This document shows positions 45,772-55,204 of a stretch of DNA of 64,000 bases, one piece after another. Position 1 is the stretch's first letter; each line of letters begins with the position of its first letter. The DNA is taken from positions 2,914,001 through 2,978,000 of the forward strand of contig NZ_CP147846.1 of NCBI RefSeq assembly GCF_037327425.1, written 5' to 3'. The translations under genes and the position numbers were made by a program. The stretch is from Rhodococcus sovatensis. Lineage in GTDB: Bacteria; Actinomycetota; Actinomycetes; Mycobacteriales; Mycobacteriaceae. Below the pieces are notes generated by a model. It searched no databases. It was not told where the DNA came from and saw only the letters and a program-made list of their open reading frames with translations.

Positions 45772-46782
45772 GTGTCCGTACCCCTCTCCATTCTCGATCT
45801 AGCGCACATCGGCGAAGGCGAGAGCGTTCGGGACAGCTTCGATGCCAGCGTGACGCTCGCCCAGCGGGCCGAGAAGTGGGGCTACCGGCGCATTTGGTAC
45901 GCCGAGCATCACAACATGCGCACCATCGCGTCGTCGGCGACCAGCGTTCTCATCGGCCACGTAGCGGCGAACACCAGCACGATCACTCTCGGATCCGGTG
46001 GGGTCATGCTGCCCAACCACGCCCCGTTGACCATTGCGGAACAGTTCGGAACTCTTGCGACCCTCCACCCGGGGCGCATCGATCTCGGGCTCGGACGAGC
46101 GCCGGGAAGCGACCAGCAAACGATGCGTGCGATGCGCCGTGACCCGGCCTCGGCCGATCGATTCCCGCAGGACGTTCAGGAGCTACAGGGCTATCTTTCG
46201 GACGAGTCGCTGGTGCAGGGCGTAGTGGCGACGCCTGGATCCGGCACCCATGTCCCCCTGTACATTCTCGGATCATCGCTGTTCGGTGCCCAGTTGGCGG
46301 CCGCGCTCGGACTACCGTTCGCGTTCGCGTCGCACTTCGCGCCTGATGCGCTGGAGCAGGCGGTGGCGATCTACCGCGCCGATTTCCGCCCGTCCGCCCA
46401 GCTGGACGCGCCCTATGTGATCGCCGGAGTCAACGTGATCGCAGCCGATACCGAAGCCGAGGCACAACGGCAGTTCCTTGCGACCAAGCGAAGCCGCGTG
46501 AGTCTCCTGCTCGGTCGCGGTCGCACATTCACCGACGACGAGGCCGACATGCTGCTCGATGCACCCCAAGGCCATCAGATACGGCAGATGACGAAGTACT
46601 CGGCTGTCGGCACACCCTCGATGGTCAAGGACTACCTGGACCGGTTCACCGGCCATGCAGACGCCGACGAACTCATCGTCGCATCGGGGTCCGTGGATCG
46701 CGAATCCTGGCTGCGGTCCTACGAATTGCTCGCCGATGTGAGCGAATTGGCCGGCTTGGAAGGAGCACGCACCACAGCCTGA
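45772..46782 (+). CDS. LLM class flavin-dependent oxidoreductase (MsnO8 type)
   Basis: This protein has about 336 residues and starts at GTG 45772 (VSVPLSILDLAHIGEGES). It is a luciferase-like TIM barrel: RIWYAEHHNMRTIASSATSV, then GSGGVMLPNHAPLTIAEQFG, DLGLGRAPGSDQQTMRAMRR and a C-terminal TPSMVKDYLDRF. It is the form of LLM enzyme lacking F420 signatures, so FMNH2 is the more likely cofactor. It sits between divergent eccC and eccD. It is probably a bystander to secretion, since mycobacterial ESX-4 loci do not have it to my memory. Upstream in-frame sequence to 45448 overlaps the eccC 5' end and is not accepted. Confidence 0.87.
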   Translation: MSVPLSILDLAHIGEGESVRDSFDASVTLAQRAEKWGYRRIWYAEHHNMRTIASSATSVLIGHVAANTSTITLGSGGVMLPNHAPLTIAEQFGTLATLHPGRIDLGLGRAPGSDQQTMRAMRRDPASADRFPQDVQELQGYLSDESLVQGVVATPGSGTHVPLYILGSSLFGAQLAAALGLPFAFASHFAPDALEQAVAIYRADFRPSAQLDAPYVIAGVNVIAADTEAEAQRQFLATKRSRVSLLLGRGRTFTDDEADMLLDAPQGHQIRQMTKYSAVGTPSMVKDYLDRFTGHADADELIVASGSVDRESWLRSYELLADVSELAGLEGARTTA

Positions 46783-46886
46783 CAGTCATTTCCGGTCTCG
46801 ACCCGTCGTCGCCACGAAGCTGGGTATCGTAGAGTCGCCTGCAGCCAGGGGGATGCTTCGGCGATCAAAGATTCCGGGGGGAATGC

Positions 46887-48428
46887 ATGACGGGGGACCT
46901 TTCGCAGGCTGTGGATCGACGCGGGCTGCATTCGCGCAACGACGGCGCGGCAGTTCGTGGCGACGACGCACCGAGTCGTAGTGACGCCGGACACCGAGGC
47001 ACAGCCCCACTGGACCTGTGCAGGCTCACGGTTCTCGGCGAGTCCGTGCAGGTCGATATGGCATTGCCCACCGATGTCCCGATTTCCTTGCTGTTGCCCG
47101 GCATCGTGGACGTGCTCGATTCGCGTGGCCCGTCTGCGGCCACCGACCGGCAGGGCCGATCCTGGGTGCTGTCGAAGGTGGGTATGCCGCCGATCGCCGG
47201 CACGCTGACGTTGAACGAGGCGTCCATCCGCGATGGTGAACTGCTCGTTCTCGGTGCGGCCGACGCACCGGCGCCACCGCCGTTGTTCGACGACCTGATG
47301 TATGCGGTTGCTGCCACCGGCAGCGAGGCTGCGGGATTGTGGACGGCACGAACTGCCCAGCGAGTCGGCTTCGCAGTGGGCGCAATTGCGATCGTGCTCG
47401 CGTGCCTTTCGCTGCTCCGACCAGTTCTGGACGTCGGTGACACTGGCTCCGGCAACGCATCATCGCCCGCTGATGTCGAAGCGGGCATCGGCGCCGCGGT
47501 GGCAGCTGTGCTCTTCGTCGTCGCCGGTGCGATAGTCGGACGGTTCTACCGGGACGACCGCACCGGTGTCGTCCTGTCGGGGTGCGCCCTCCCACTGATG
47601 TTCACCTCCGGGATTCGTTTCGTACCGGGTGAATTCGGCGCACCCCATCTTCTTCTGGGCGGCGCTCTCGTCGGTGCGTCGGCCATCCTCGCGCTACGCT
47701 TGGGAAACCACGGCACGGCGTTGTTCACTGCATCGGCGTCCGCCGCTGGACTGGTCTGCGGCGCATCCGCGCTCACGCTGTTCGTCGAATTGCCACTCGC
47801 CACCGTGGGCGCAGGAACAGCGGTGATCGCGTTGGCAGGTCTCGCGATCGCACCACGTATCTCGATGATGCAGGCGAGGCTCCCGCTGCCTCCTGTACCG
47901 ACCGCGGGCGCCCCGCTCGACGAGAACGACGAGGAGGACCAACCGTCTGCCGCCGATCTGGCGCATCTCGCGCGCCGCGCCCGGAGCTACCTCACCGGCC
48001 TCGTGTGCGCAGCGTGCGCCGCCGCGGCCACGGGCGCCCTTCTCGCCGCACTGGGATCAGGTTCTGTAGATCGAATCTATTGGCCAGGAGTTTCACTGGC
48101 GCTCGCGACCGCACTGATACTCGTACTCCGCGGACGAACGTTCGCCGAAGTTCACCACGCCGTCCCCCTCGTCGCCGGAGGTTCGACGATCGTTCTCGTC
48201 CTGACCTCCTCTGTGGTGTTCGCCGTACGTGACCAATCGCTCGCAATATTCACGGCATGCGTCTTTCTCGCCCTGGCCGCACTGTTCTTCGGATCGTTCA
48301 TCCCAGTCAGGGAGTACTCGCCAGTGTTGCGACGGGCAGCAGAGCTCGTCGAGTACGCGGCGATTGCGGTCGTGATCCCGGTGGCCTGCTGGGTGTGCGG
48401 CCTGTACTCGGCGATGCGGGCCCTGTGA
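46887..48428 (+). CDS. eccD: Type VII secretion integral membrane protein EccD
   Basis: This 513-residue protein has an N-terminal ubiquitin-like cytoplasmic domain (about 40-125: CRLTVLGESVQVDMALPTDV, VGMPPIAGTLTLNEA). About eleven membrane helices follow from residue 155 to the end, forming the export pore scaffold. A charged loop near 335-355 (DENDEEDQPSAADL) separates two halves. A GGGGGG run precedes the ATG. The stop overlaps the mycP start (GTGA). EccD forms the membrane core with EccB, EccC and EccE. Confidence 0.95.
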   Translation: MTGDLSQAVDRRGLHSRNDGAAVRGDDAPSRSDAGHRGTAPLDLCRLTVLGESVQVDMALPTDVPISLLLPGIVDVLDSRGPSAATDRQGRSWVLSKVGMPPIAGTLTLNEASIRDGELLVLGAADAPAPPPLFDDLMYAVAATGSEAAGLWTARTAQRVGFAVGAIAIVLACLSLLRPVLDVGDTGSGNASSPADVEAGIGAAVAAVLFVVAGAIVGRFYRDDRTGVVLSGCALPLMFTSGIRFVPGEFGAPHLLLGGALVGASAILALRLGNHGTALFTASASAAGLVCGASALTLFVELPLATVGAGTAVIALAGLAIAPRISMMQARLPLPPVPTAGAPLDENDEEDQPSAADLAHLARRARSYLTGLVCAACAAAATGALLAALGSGSVDRIYWPGVSLALATALILVLRGRTFAEVHHAVPLVAGGSTIVLVLTSSVVFAVRDQSLAIFTACVFLALAALFFGSFIPVREYSPVLRRAAELVEYAAIAVVIPVACWVCGLYSAMRAL

Positions 48429-49885
48429 TCGGCCGAACGCTACTCGGGTTCCTGTATCGCGCACTGTTCGTCGTCGGTACCGCAGGACTTCTCGGAACGT
48501 CGACGCTCGGTGCGGGATTCGCCGCCGCGGATCGGCCCGTCATCGACCCAGCTTTGCTGCCCGGTCCCGCCCCGGCCGCTCCGCCGGAACCCACCGAGCA
48601 ACGAAACGCCTGCGTGCCGGTGTCGGCGGTGCCCGACGGCACGACTGTCCCCGACGAGATCGGAACCTTGGATTTCGGCGCGGTATGGCCTATCACCCGA
48701 GGCGCCGGCCAGCTTGTCGCCGTGATCGACACCGGTGTGTCCCCGCACCCCCGATTGCCCGGACTGCGCCCGGGCGGCGACTACGTCCACACCGGAGATG
48801 GCCTGTCGGACTGCGACGCGCACGGCACCCTGGTGGCAGGACTCATCGCAGCGACCCGTGAGCCGGGCAGCGGCTTCTCCGGCGGCGCCCCCGAAGCCCA
48901 GATAGTCTCGATAAGACAGTCCAGCAATGCCTTTCAGCGTGAGCGACGAGCAGGCGAGGAGGAAGACGATTCGTCGGTCGAGAATGCATCCGGGTACGGC
49001 AATGTGATGACGATGGCCATGGCCGTTCGAACTGCGGCCGACCTCGGCGCTACGGTGATCAACATTTCCGAGGTGGCGTGTGTCCCCGGCGGCACCGGTG
49101 TCGCGGACGGACCGCTCGGCGCTGCGATCGACTACGCAGCCCGAGTGAAGGATATCGTGGTCGTCGCCGCAGCCGGGAACACCGGCGGCGCAGGCGGATC
49201 TGCTTGCTCTAGCCAGAACCCTTCACCGGACCCCGCCGACCCCTTTGCCGACCAGTGGAATCGCATCGCGACCGTCGCCACTCCGGCCTGGTTCGACGAC
49301 CAGGTACTCACCGTCGGGTCGGTCGATTCCAGCGGCGCCCCAGCAGCTTTCACGCTGGCCGGACCATGGGTCGACGTTGCGGCTCCCGGCACTTCGATGA
49401 CGTCGCTGTCACCGACCGGCACAGGACTCGTAAACGGCACCATGGACAACCAGGGAAACATCGCCCCCATTCAGGGCACCAGCTTTTCGGCGCCGCTTGT
49501 TGCGGCAATTGCAGCGCTCGTCCGCGCCCACCGGCCCGAACTCGATGCAGCCCAGGTCATCGAACGAATCGAAGCGACGGCACACGCACCGGCTGAGGGA
49601 TGGAACCCGTTCGTCGGTCACGGAGTCGTCGATCCATTGGCCGCTGTTACCGGTCAAGTCGACGGCATACGAGGCGCAGCCCCGGCAGAGGCAATCGACA
49701 TCCCCATGCCGACCGAACCGGTCCCACCGGACACGAGACCGCGCTCCGTCGCCCTTGTCGGTGCCGCCGCCGTCGGTGTGGTTCTCGTACTCGGTCTCGG
49801 CATATCGATTCCCCTTCGAAACAGGCTGCAACCTCACTCCGCGGGAAGTGTCGTCGCATCCGGGTCGGGTCCGACGCCATCATGA
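48425..49885 (+). CDS. mycP: Mycosin, type VII secretion-associated subtilisin protease
   Basis: This 486-residue protein starts at GTG 48425. It has a signal peptide or N-terminal membrane helix (about 6-30). The S8 protease domain has D102 (VAVIDTGVS), H133 (DAHGTLVAG) and the Ser of QGTSFSAPLVAA near 358. A Pro-rich linker and a C-terminal membrane helix (VALVGAAAVGVVLVLGLGIS) follow. The triad is complete. Mycosins stabilise the ESX membrane complex on the outer face. It is coupled to eccD, and its 3' end overlaps eccB on the other strand by 52 bases. Confidence 0.96.
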   Translation: MIGRTLLGFLYRALFVVGTAGLLGTSTLGAGFAAADRPVIDPALLPGPAPAAPPEPTEQRNACVPVSAVPDGTTVPDEIGTLDFGAVWPITRGAGQLVAVIDTGVSPHPRLPGLRPGGDYVHTGDGLSDCDAHGTLVAGLIAATREPGSGFSGGAPEAQIVSIRQSSNAFQRERRAGEEEDDSSVENASGYGNVMTMAMAVRTAADLGATVINISEVACVPGGTGVADGPLGAAIDYAARVKDIVVVAAAGNTGGAGGSACSSQNPSPDPADPFADQWNRIATVATPAWFDDQVLTVGSVDSSGAPAAFTLAGPWVDVAAPGTSMTSLSPTGTGLVNGTMDNQGNIAPIQGTSFSAPLVAAIAALVRAHRPELDAAQVIERIEATAHAPAEGWNPFVGHGVVDPLAAVTGQVDGIRGAAPAEAIDIPMPTEPVPPDTRPRSVALVGAAAVGVVLVLGLGISIPLRNRLQPHSAGSVVASGSGPTPS

Positions 49886-51285
49886 GCAGTCAACGCTGCT
49901 GCGCGACTCAACGTCGGTCCGACACCGAGTAATTCGACGATCTGCCATGGAGCCGGAGCCGCAGCTCCGAAGCCCAATGCCTGTGCCGCGTCACCGTCCG
50001 CGACACCGAACCGAACACCGGTGTCCGCCACATAGAAGTAGGCGTCGCGCCGCAGACTCGTCGGTGACATTCCCGTCGTCTGAACGAAACCGCCACTACC
50101 GGGAGCGAGGTAGACCTCGTCCGCCGCGGGACCGCTCCCGTCGGCCTGCGCAAGTCCGACCGGATGCGCCGACTCCTCCAACGGCAAGGTGCGACCTGTC
50201 GATGTGACGACACGCGCGGTGGGTCCACCATCGGGGGCTGCCTGCGGAAGCCAGGACACACATGCAACCGGCTCGGCGCCACTGTCGACGATCGTCGGTC
50301 GAGTCGCCGGAAAGGTACCGACGGCAAGCTCGTCGACGGTCGGTGCCCGACGCAGAACATCCGGATTGAGGGAATCGATCTCCGGGCTCCCCTGCGAATC
50401 GGCGAACTTGATCAGTTGCGCGGTAGCCTCGGTGATCGACTGGATGCCCTCTGCCAACACCACGTAGTACCGGACGTCGACCCCAGACACTTTCACCACG
50501 GACCCGATCGTCTTGCCCGCGATCTCGTAGGCAGGTAGCTGCCCCGCCAGTGGAACAACGGGCGGGACGATCGCCGGAACCATCGGGACCGCATTCACCA
50601 GCGCCGAGCTCACATCTGTTGGCGTGTGCCCCTCCAACCCCAGAGCACGAACCACCGAACGATCGGTCAGATCGATCCGCGCGCGAACGCCCCCGTAGAC
50701 CAAGAAGACCCCGTCGGGCGTTCGCCACAGAAACGCGTCGGTGTCGCCGAGTGGCGCATTGCCGTCGTCGTAGTACGGCTCACCGGCCATCACCGACGTG
50801 CCTGCCACCGCCCCTGTGCTCCCGAGTGTGTCGCACACACTCCAGCCGACCGCCGCTCCGTCGGCATCGTAGGGCAGAGACGAAGGCGCACCGGGTATTC
50901 CGACCAGCGACCCACGTCGCTTGCCTGCCAGTTCCGACTCCTTCACTATGGTCGGATTCTCCGCCTGACCGACGATCAACCGCGCTGATGCCAGATTGAG
51001 AACCGGATGTACGACGTCGTCCAACCGGACGAACATCGCACCCGAATCCTTACCGACGATGATCGACGCGTCGCCGATCTTGTCCTGTGGGCGAAGTAGC
51101 GCCAGGGCCGCACAACCTGCGAGTCCCAGGCACGCAACCACCAAACCCACAGCCAGCGCCCGGAGCTGCGAGCGCATGGGGTCGTGCAACATCCGCACAT
51201 CACGACGGACCAGTGCATGTTCCATCCGTCGGACAAGAAATCGGTACCCGCCGACCTGCCACTTGGTTGTCGGCGTCGCCGCCAC
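49834..51285 (-). CDS. eccB: Type VII secretion protein EccB
   Basis: This 483-residue protein starts at GTG 51285 after a GGGGGGG run (VAATPTTKWQVGGYRFLVRR). The cytoplasmic N-terminal signature (KWQVGGYRFLVRRMEHALVR) is followed by one membrane helix (about 43-64) and a large periplasmic part of repeat domains around a central domain. Two cysteines (GWSVCDTLG and ACVSWLPQ) probably form the conserved disulphide. EccB acts as the periplasmic face of the ESX core. It is opposite in strand to mycP and eccE, as eccB4 is in M. tuberculosis. Confidence 0.95.
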   Translation of the reverse strand: MAATPTTKWQVGGYRFLVRRMEHALVRRDVRMLHDPMRSQLRALAVGLVVACLGLAGCAALALLRPQDKIGDASIIVGKDSGAMFVRLDDVVHPVLNLASARLIVGQAENPTIVKESELAGKRRGSLVGIPGAPSSLPYDADGAAVGWSVCDTLGSTGAVAGTSVMAGEPYYDDGNAPLGDTDAFLWRTPDGVFLVYGGVRARIDLTDRSVVRALGLEGHTPTDVSSALVNAVPMVPAIVPPVVPLAGQLPAYEIAGKTIGSVVKVSGVDVRYYVVLAEGIQSITEATAQLIKFADSQGSPEIDSLNPDVLRRAPTVDELAVGTFPATRPTIVDSGAEPVACVSWLPQAAPDGGPTARVVTSTGRTLPLEESAHPVGLAQADGSGPAADEVYLAPGSGGFVQTTGMSPTSLRRDAYFYVADTGVRFGVADGDAAQALGFGAAAPAPWQIVELLGVGPTLSRAAALTAHDGVGPDPDATTLPAE

Positions 51286-51443
51286 GTGTCCCCCCCCTAC
51301 CGATAATCGACCGACGTTTCCCCCTTCGCCGGCCTCGGCCGTCACAGTACCTACTCCCGGGTCGGTTTGCGATAGAGTCCTCCCGACGAGTCGCGTGGGG
51401 ACCCGGCTCGTCGATCGAACTTCTCGGGGGGAGGAATCGCGCT

Positions 51444-53111
51444 ATGGCTGTGCTGCTCGGCCGTCACAGCCGTCACAACTTCGGGCTTCGCCTGCCGACG
51501 CTGAGGCGTGCGCTCGGTGTCGAGGTCGTCGCCGTCCTGATCTGCGCCCTCGCGCTTGCGACACACATACCTGTGCAGACCGCCCTGATGGTCGGCATTC
51601 CACTCGCAGTACTCCCGTTCGTCGTATTCTCGGGCCGCACGTTGCTGGACTGGGCTATCACCGCATTCGAGTACGCCACCGGATCTGTTCCCCCAACCGG
51701 GGTCACCTCCGATTACACCGATCCCGACGGCACGACGCTGGGTGTGCACCGACTCGACAGTCATGTCTCGAGCGTCCTCGAACTCCGACCCTCCCCAGGA
51801 GCGACCACCCGGCTCGGACGCTCCGGGGCCACCTCGGATTGCTCGCTCGACCTGTCGATGTTGTCGCACTCCCTTGTCCAACATGACATCTCACTGAGCG
51901 GCATCACGGTCGTCTCGTACGGTGCGCGTACGGCATCCGGGTCGCCCGCGACCGATGTATACGAGCATCTGATCGGCCCGTTGCCTGCGGTGGCGTCGAG
52001 GACCGTGTGGGTGACCGTGACCCTCGACGTTCGCACCAATCATCACGCCGTGGAGGCACGCGGCGGCGGGCACCTCGGAGTGCACCGAACTGTATCGATA
52101 GCCACGCAACGCGTTGCACGAGCGCTGCAGGCACACGGCGTCGAGTCACGGATACTCACCCGCCACGAGATCCGATCTGCCGCATCGGACATGTGCCGAG
52201 GTGTCTCGCTCGATGCACTCACGGAGAACTGGCGCTCGGCGCCCCTTCCCGGAGCCATCCGTACCGGCTTCGGATTCGATTGCCGCGCGTTGGACGACCG
52301 TGCGCTCGCCGATATCTGGGCGGTGCCGGCATTGGCCTCATCCGTAGTGATGCGTCTGTCGCCCACTGCCACAACCGATCACGTCGCACTGAGTGGATCG
52401 TGCGGCTTTGTCACCCGAACAATCGCGCCGTCACCTGCACTTGCCGACTCGGTCTCGATGAGGGGTAGGCAGCGCGAAGCTCTGCTGACATCGTTGCCAC
52501 TGGCGATCACTGCGCCGAACCGTGGCGATCCGGTTCGCGACATCCCCACTGCCCAAGTCGCCGCGGTACGGATTCCCACGTCCGGATGTGGGCAGCTTCT
52601 CGGTTCAGACTCCTCAGGTCACGGTGTCGCCGTACGAATCCACGGCCCGGATCTCTCGTCGGTTCATGTCGCAGGCGAGCTGTACCTCGCCCAGCAGCTG
52701 GTGTTCAGAGCCATCGCCACAGGCGCCCGGATACTCGTTCGCACCGACCGACCCCATGCCTGGGGGCCTCTCGTCGACTCGGTGGCGACGCCTGACCGAC
52801 TTCGGATCGAAGGAGGCGGACACCGCACGGGGACGAGAACCGACCTGATCGTTCACGACTTCTCCAGTGAAGTCGACACGCCGGCTCCGTTTCGACACGA
52901 CCGCGTCACCGTGCTCACGTTGACCGAACTCAGCCCTCGTACGCCGATGTCGGATCCCGACGTGTCCATTGTTCAGCCAGGCGCTGTGGGAGACCGAATT
53001 CGTCTCCGCACCCAGCGTTCCGAGACGGAATTGGTGCTCGTCACGATCCCTCAGGAAACAGCGTTCATCGGACGGCCCCGAAGCCTTCGGCAGGCCATCG
53101 GTTCCTACTGA
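51444..53111 (+). CDS. eccE: Type VII secretion protein EccE
   Basis: This 555-residue protein starts at ATG 51444 with GGGGGGAGG just upstream. Two N-terminal membrane helices (about 24-42 and 45-65) are followed by a large cytoplasmic domain (SVPPTGVTSDYTDPDGTTLG; LRPSPGATTRLGRSG). It is the peripheral subunit of the ESX core complex. M. tuberculosis ESX-4 lacks EccE as I recall, whereas rhodococcal and nocardial ESX-4 loci have it, so this is the fuller, ancestral form. It diverges from eccB and its end overlaps the FMN reductase gene by 7 bases. Confidence 0.88.
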   Translation: MAVLLGRHSRHNFGLRLPTLRRALGVEVVAVLICALALATHIPVQTALMVGIPLAVLPFVVFSGRTLLDWAITAFEYATGSVPPTGVTSDYTDPDGTTLGVHRLDSHVSSVLELRPSPGATTRLGRSGATSDCSLDLSMLSHSLVQHDISLSGITVVSYGARTASGSPATDVYEHLIGPLPAVASRTVWVTVTLDVRTNHHAVEARGGGHLGVHRTVSIATQRVARALQAHGVESRILTRHEIRSAASDMCRGVSLDALTENWRSAPLPGAIRTGFGFDCRALDDRALADIWAVPALASSVVMRLSPTATTDHVALSGSCGFVTRTIAPSPALADSVSMRGRQREALLTSLPLAITAPNRGDPVRDIPTAQVAAVRIPTSGCGQLLGSDSSGHGVAVRIHGPDLSSVHVAGELYLAQQLVFRAIATGARILVRTDRPHAWGPLVDSVATPDRLRIEGGGHRTGTRTDLIVHDFSSEVDTPAPFRHDRVTVLTLTELSPRTPMSDPDVSIVQPGAVGDRIRLRTQRSETELVLVTIPQETAFIGRPRSLRQAIGSY

Positions 53112-53671
53112 CCCGGGTACGACCGCAATGCCCGCTGCGTCGTTGCTGCAGTTGCCCACCAGTGCAATTGGTCGAGCATTCGAGCAGCCGAATCCGCGGC
53201 AGGCCCGTCGACCACCACGGGGTCCGGCCCGAACGTCTTTCGCGCGCGAGGGAATCCGACGCTGTCGCGAACCGAGACCATGTGCAACTCCGCAGCGACC
53301 TGTCGCAGCTGTTCGACCGCTCGCGCACCCCCGTAAAGACCACCGTACGAGACGAATCCGACCGGCTTCCCACGCCACTCGTACTTCACGATGTCGAGTG
53401 CGTTCTTCAACGAACCTGGGTAGCCGTGGTTGTACTCCGGCGTCACAAGCACGACTGCGTCAGCGGAGGAGATCCCGGCCGCCAACGTGTCCGCACCGGG
53501 CGAGGGCGACAGATCGGCGGGCAGGTTCAGGTCGATCAGATCGATCGTGTTCGCCACGAACTCGGGCCGTTCGGCGACGATACGCAAGAACCACTCCGCA
53601 ACCGTCGGCCCGAGCCTTCCTGGCCTGACGCTTCCGACGACGACAGCGAGTTCGATCGGCGAGGTGGTCAC
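53105..53671 (-). CDS. NADPH-dependent FMN reductase
   Basis: This 188-residue flavodoxin-fold protein has the phosphate loop VGSVRPGRLGPTVAEW (about 12-27) and the LVTPEYNHGYPGSLKNALD signature (about 75-93). FVSYGGLYGGARAVEQLR contacts the flavin. It reduces FMN or quinone-like substrates; the physiological target is unknown. It is the last gene of the minus-strand run after truA, 24 bases downstream of its stop. Confidence 0.93.
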   Translation of the reverse strand: MTTSPIELAVVVGSVRPGRLGPTVAEWFLRIVAERPEFVANTIDLIDLNLPADLSPSPGADTLAAGISSADAVVLVTPEYNHGYPGSLKNALDIVKYEWRGKPVGFVSYGGLYGGARAVEQLRQVAAELHMVSVRDSVGFPRARKTFGPDPVVVDGPAADSAARMLDQLHWWATAATTQRALRSYPGQ

Positions 53672-53695
53672 AGCGCTAGCCTAATCGGTGGAACT

Positions 53696-54583
53696 TCAGC
53701 AACATTCCTCGGACGCCGGGACGGCCGACCGCACCTCACGCGTCGCACTGTTGCGCGCTGCGAGATCGTGCGCCGCCGGGTAGTCCACCGCAACAAGCGA
53801 CAATCCGTGTGCCGGAGCGACGGTCACCGAACTCGAACGTGTACGGGTGTCGAGTAGCGCTGCGGTCCACTCCGGGGTTCGCCTTCCCTCCCCTACCGCC
53901 TGCATCGCCCCGACGAGGCTCCGAACCATCGACCAGCAAAAGGCGTCGGCGCTGACGTACGCGGTGATGCGGTCGCCCCGCTGCTCCCAATCGAAGCGTT
54001 GCAACTCACGTACCGTCGTCGCACCGTCTCGTCGTTTGCAGAATGCCGCGAAGTCGTGCAGTCCGATCAGCCGCGCGGACGCGTCACGGACTGCGTCGAG
54101 TTCGATCTCACGCGGCCACGAGACGACACTGCGAACCTCCAGTGGGTCGACGCCGTACCGCGCTGTACTGAAACGGTATTCATAGTGGCGTCGCAACGCC
54201 GAGAATCGCGCGTCGAAGTCCGCGGTGACTTCTGAGATAGCTTTCACCCGCACGTCGGTCGGCAGAAACCGAGCCAGTCTGCGCACCAGCCTTTGGGGTT
54301 CGTCGATTCCCCCGACGGCATCGAAGTGGGCGACTTGTCCGCTTGCGTGGACACCGGCGTCGGTACGTCCTGCCACGGTCAGTTCGATCGACCGGCGCAA
54401 CACCGTCGAGAGCGCGTCTTCCAGCACCCCGCACACGGTCCGGATTCCTGGTTGGCGCGCCCAACCGGAGAAATCGGTGCCGTCGTAGGCGATGTCCAAT
54501 CGAAATCTGGTGGGGACCGAAAAAGCGGACCCGCCATTCCCGGTAGGAATGGCGGGTCCGCTTCGGTCGTACTCCGAAACCAA
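53696..54583 (-). CDS. truA: tRNA pseudouridine(38-40) synthase
   Basis: TruA modifies uridines in the anticodon stem-loop. The catalytic Asp is in AGRTDAGVHASGQVAHF and the core begins RLDIAYDGTDFSGWARQPG. The far upstream candidate start is TTG 54583 with AAGGA inside the end of rplQ. That choice would place the rplQ terminator (54521-54563) within the coding region. The only other candidate is a TTG at the Leu of RLDIAYDG, which trims the first strand. The 5' end is unresolved. Length with the first start is 295. Confidence 0.9.
   Translation of the reverse strand: MVSEYDRSGPAIPTGNGGSAFSVPTRFRLDIAYDGTDFSGWARQPGIRTVCGVLEDALSTVLRRSIELTVAGRTDAGVHASGQVAHFDAVGGIDEPQRLVRRLARFLPTDVRVKAISEVTADFDARFSALRRHYEYRFSTARYGVDPLEVRSVVSWPREIELDAVRDASARLIGLHDFAAFCKRRDGATTVRELQRFDWEQRGDRITAYVSADAFCWSMVRSLVGAMQAVGEGRRTPEWTAALLDTRTRSSSVTVAPAHGLSLVAVDYPAAHDLAARNSATREVRSAVPASEECC
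54521..54563 (-). terminator. Rho-independent terminator after rplQ
   Basis: A perfect 18-bp stem (54524-54541 with 54546-54563) has a 4-base loop and is followed on the minus strand by TTTTT. It ends the rplQ transcript yet lies inside the apparent truA frame. Confidence 0.92.
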
Positions 54584-54588
54584 GAGGA

Positions 54589-55170
54589 CTAGTCCTTCTT
54601 GGCTTCTTCTGCGTCGGACGAGTCCGACGCGTGTGCGTCCTTGTCTTCGATGCCGTCGACGACTGCTTCGGCGTTCTCGACCTCGGCATCGGTCGCGTCG
54701 GCTTCGACAGCCTCGACGACGTTCAGCTCTTCCGATTCCTCGGCAGCCGGTGCAGCGGCAGGCGCCTGCGAAGCCTTCACGCGACGCGCGCGATCTGCTT
54801 CGTTGGACACCGTCTGCTCGTTGACGAGCTCGATGATGGCCATCGGCGAGTTGTCACCCTTGCGGGGGACGGTCTTGATGATGCGTGTGTAGCCACCGTC
54901 GCGATCGGCGAAGAAAGGCCCGATCTCGGCGAAGAGCTTGTGCACGACATCTTTGTTGTTAATCGTCTTGAGTACCTCACGTCGATGAGCCAGGTCACCC
55001 TTCTTGGCATGGGTGACAAGCTTTTCGGCGTGGGGACGAAGGCGCTTGGCCTTCGACTCGGTCGTGGTGATGCGGCCGTGCTCGAAGAGTGCCGTCGCCA
55101 GGTTGGCCAGGATGGCCTTCTGGTGCGACGCCGACCCGCCGAGACGGCGGCCCTTGGTGGGCTTGGGCAT
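54589..55170 (-). CDS. rplQ: 50S ribosomal protein L17
   Basis: This 193-residue protein has the L17 core at residues 1-115 (MPKPTKGRRLGGSASHQKAI; ITTTESKAKRLRPHAEKLVT). About 75 extra C-terminal residues are rich in Ala, Glu and Asp, as is common in actinobacteria. It lies 34 bases after rpoA in the same transcript and is closed by a strong terminator. Confidence 0.98.
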   Translation of the reverse strand: MPKPTKGRRLGGSASHQKAILANLATALFEHGRITTTESKAKRLRPHAEKLVTHAKKGDLAHRREVLKTINNKDVVHKLFAEIGPFFADRDGGYTRIIKTVPRKGDNSPMAIIELVNEQTVSNEADRARRVKASQAPAAAPAAEESEELNVVEAVEADATDAEVENAEAVVDGIEDKDAHASDSSDAEEAKKD

Positions 55171-55204
55171 GATGAATCTCCTAGTAAGAGCTCCAGCGAG
55201 CTGA

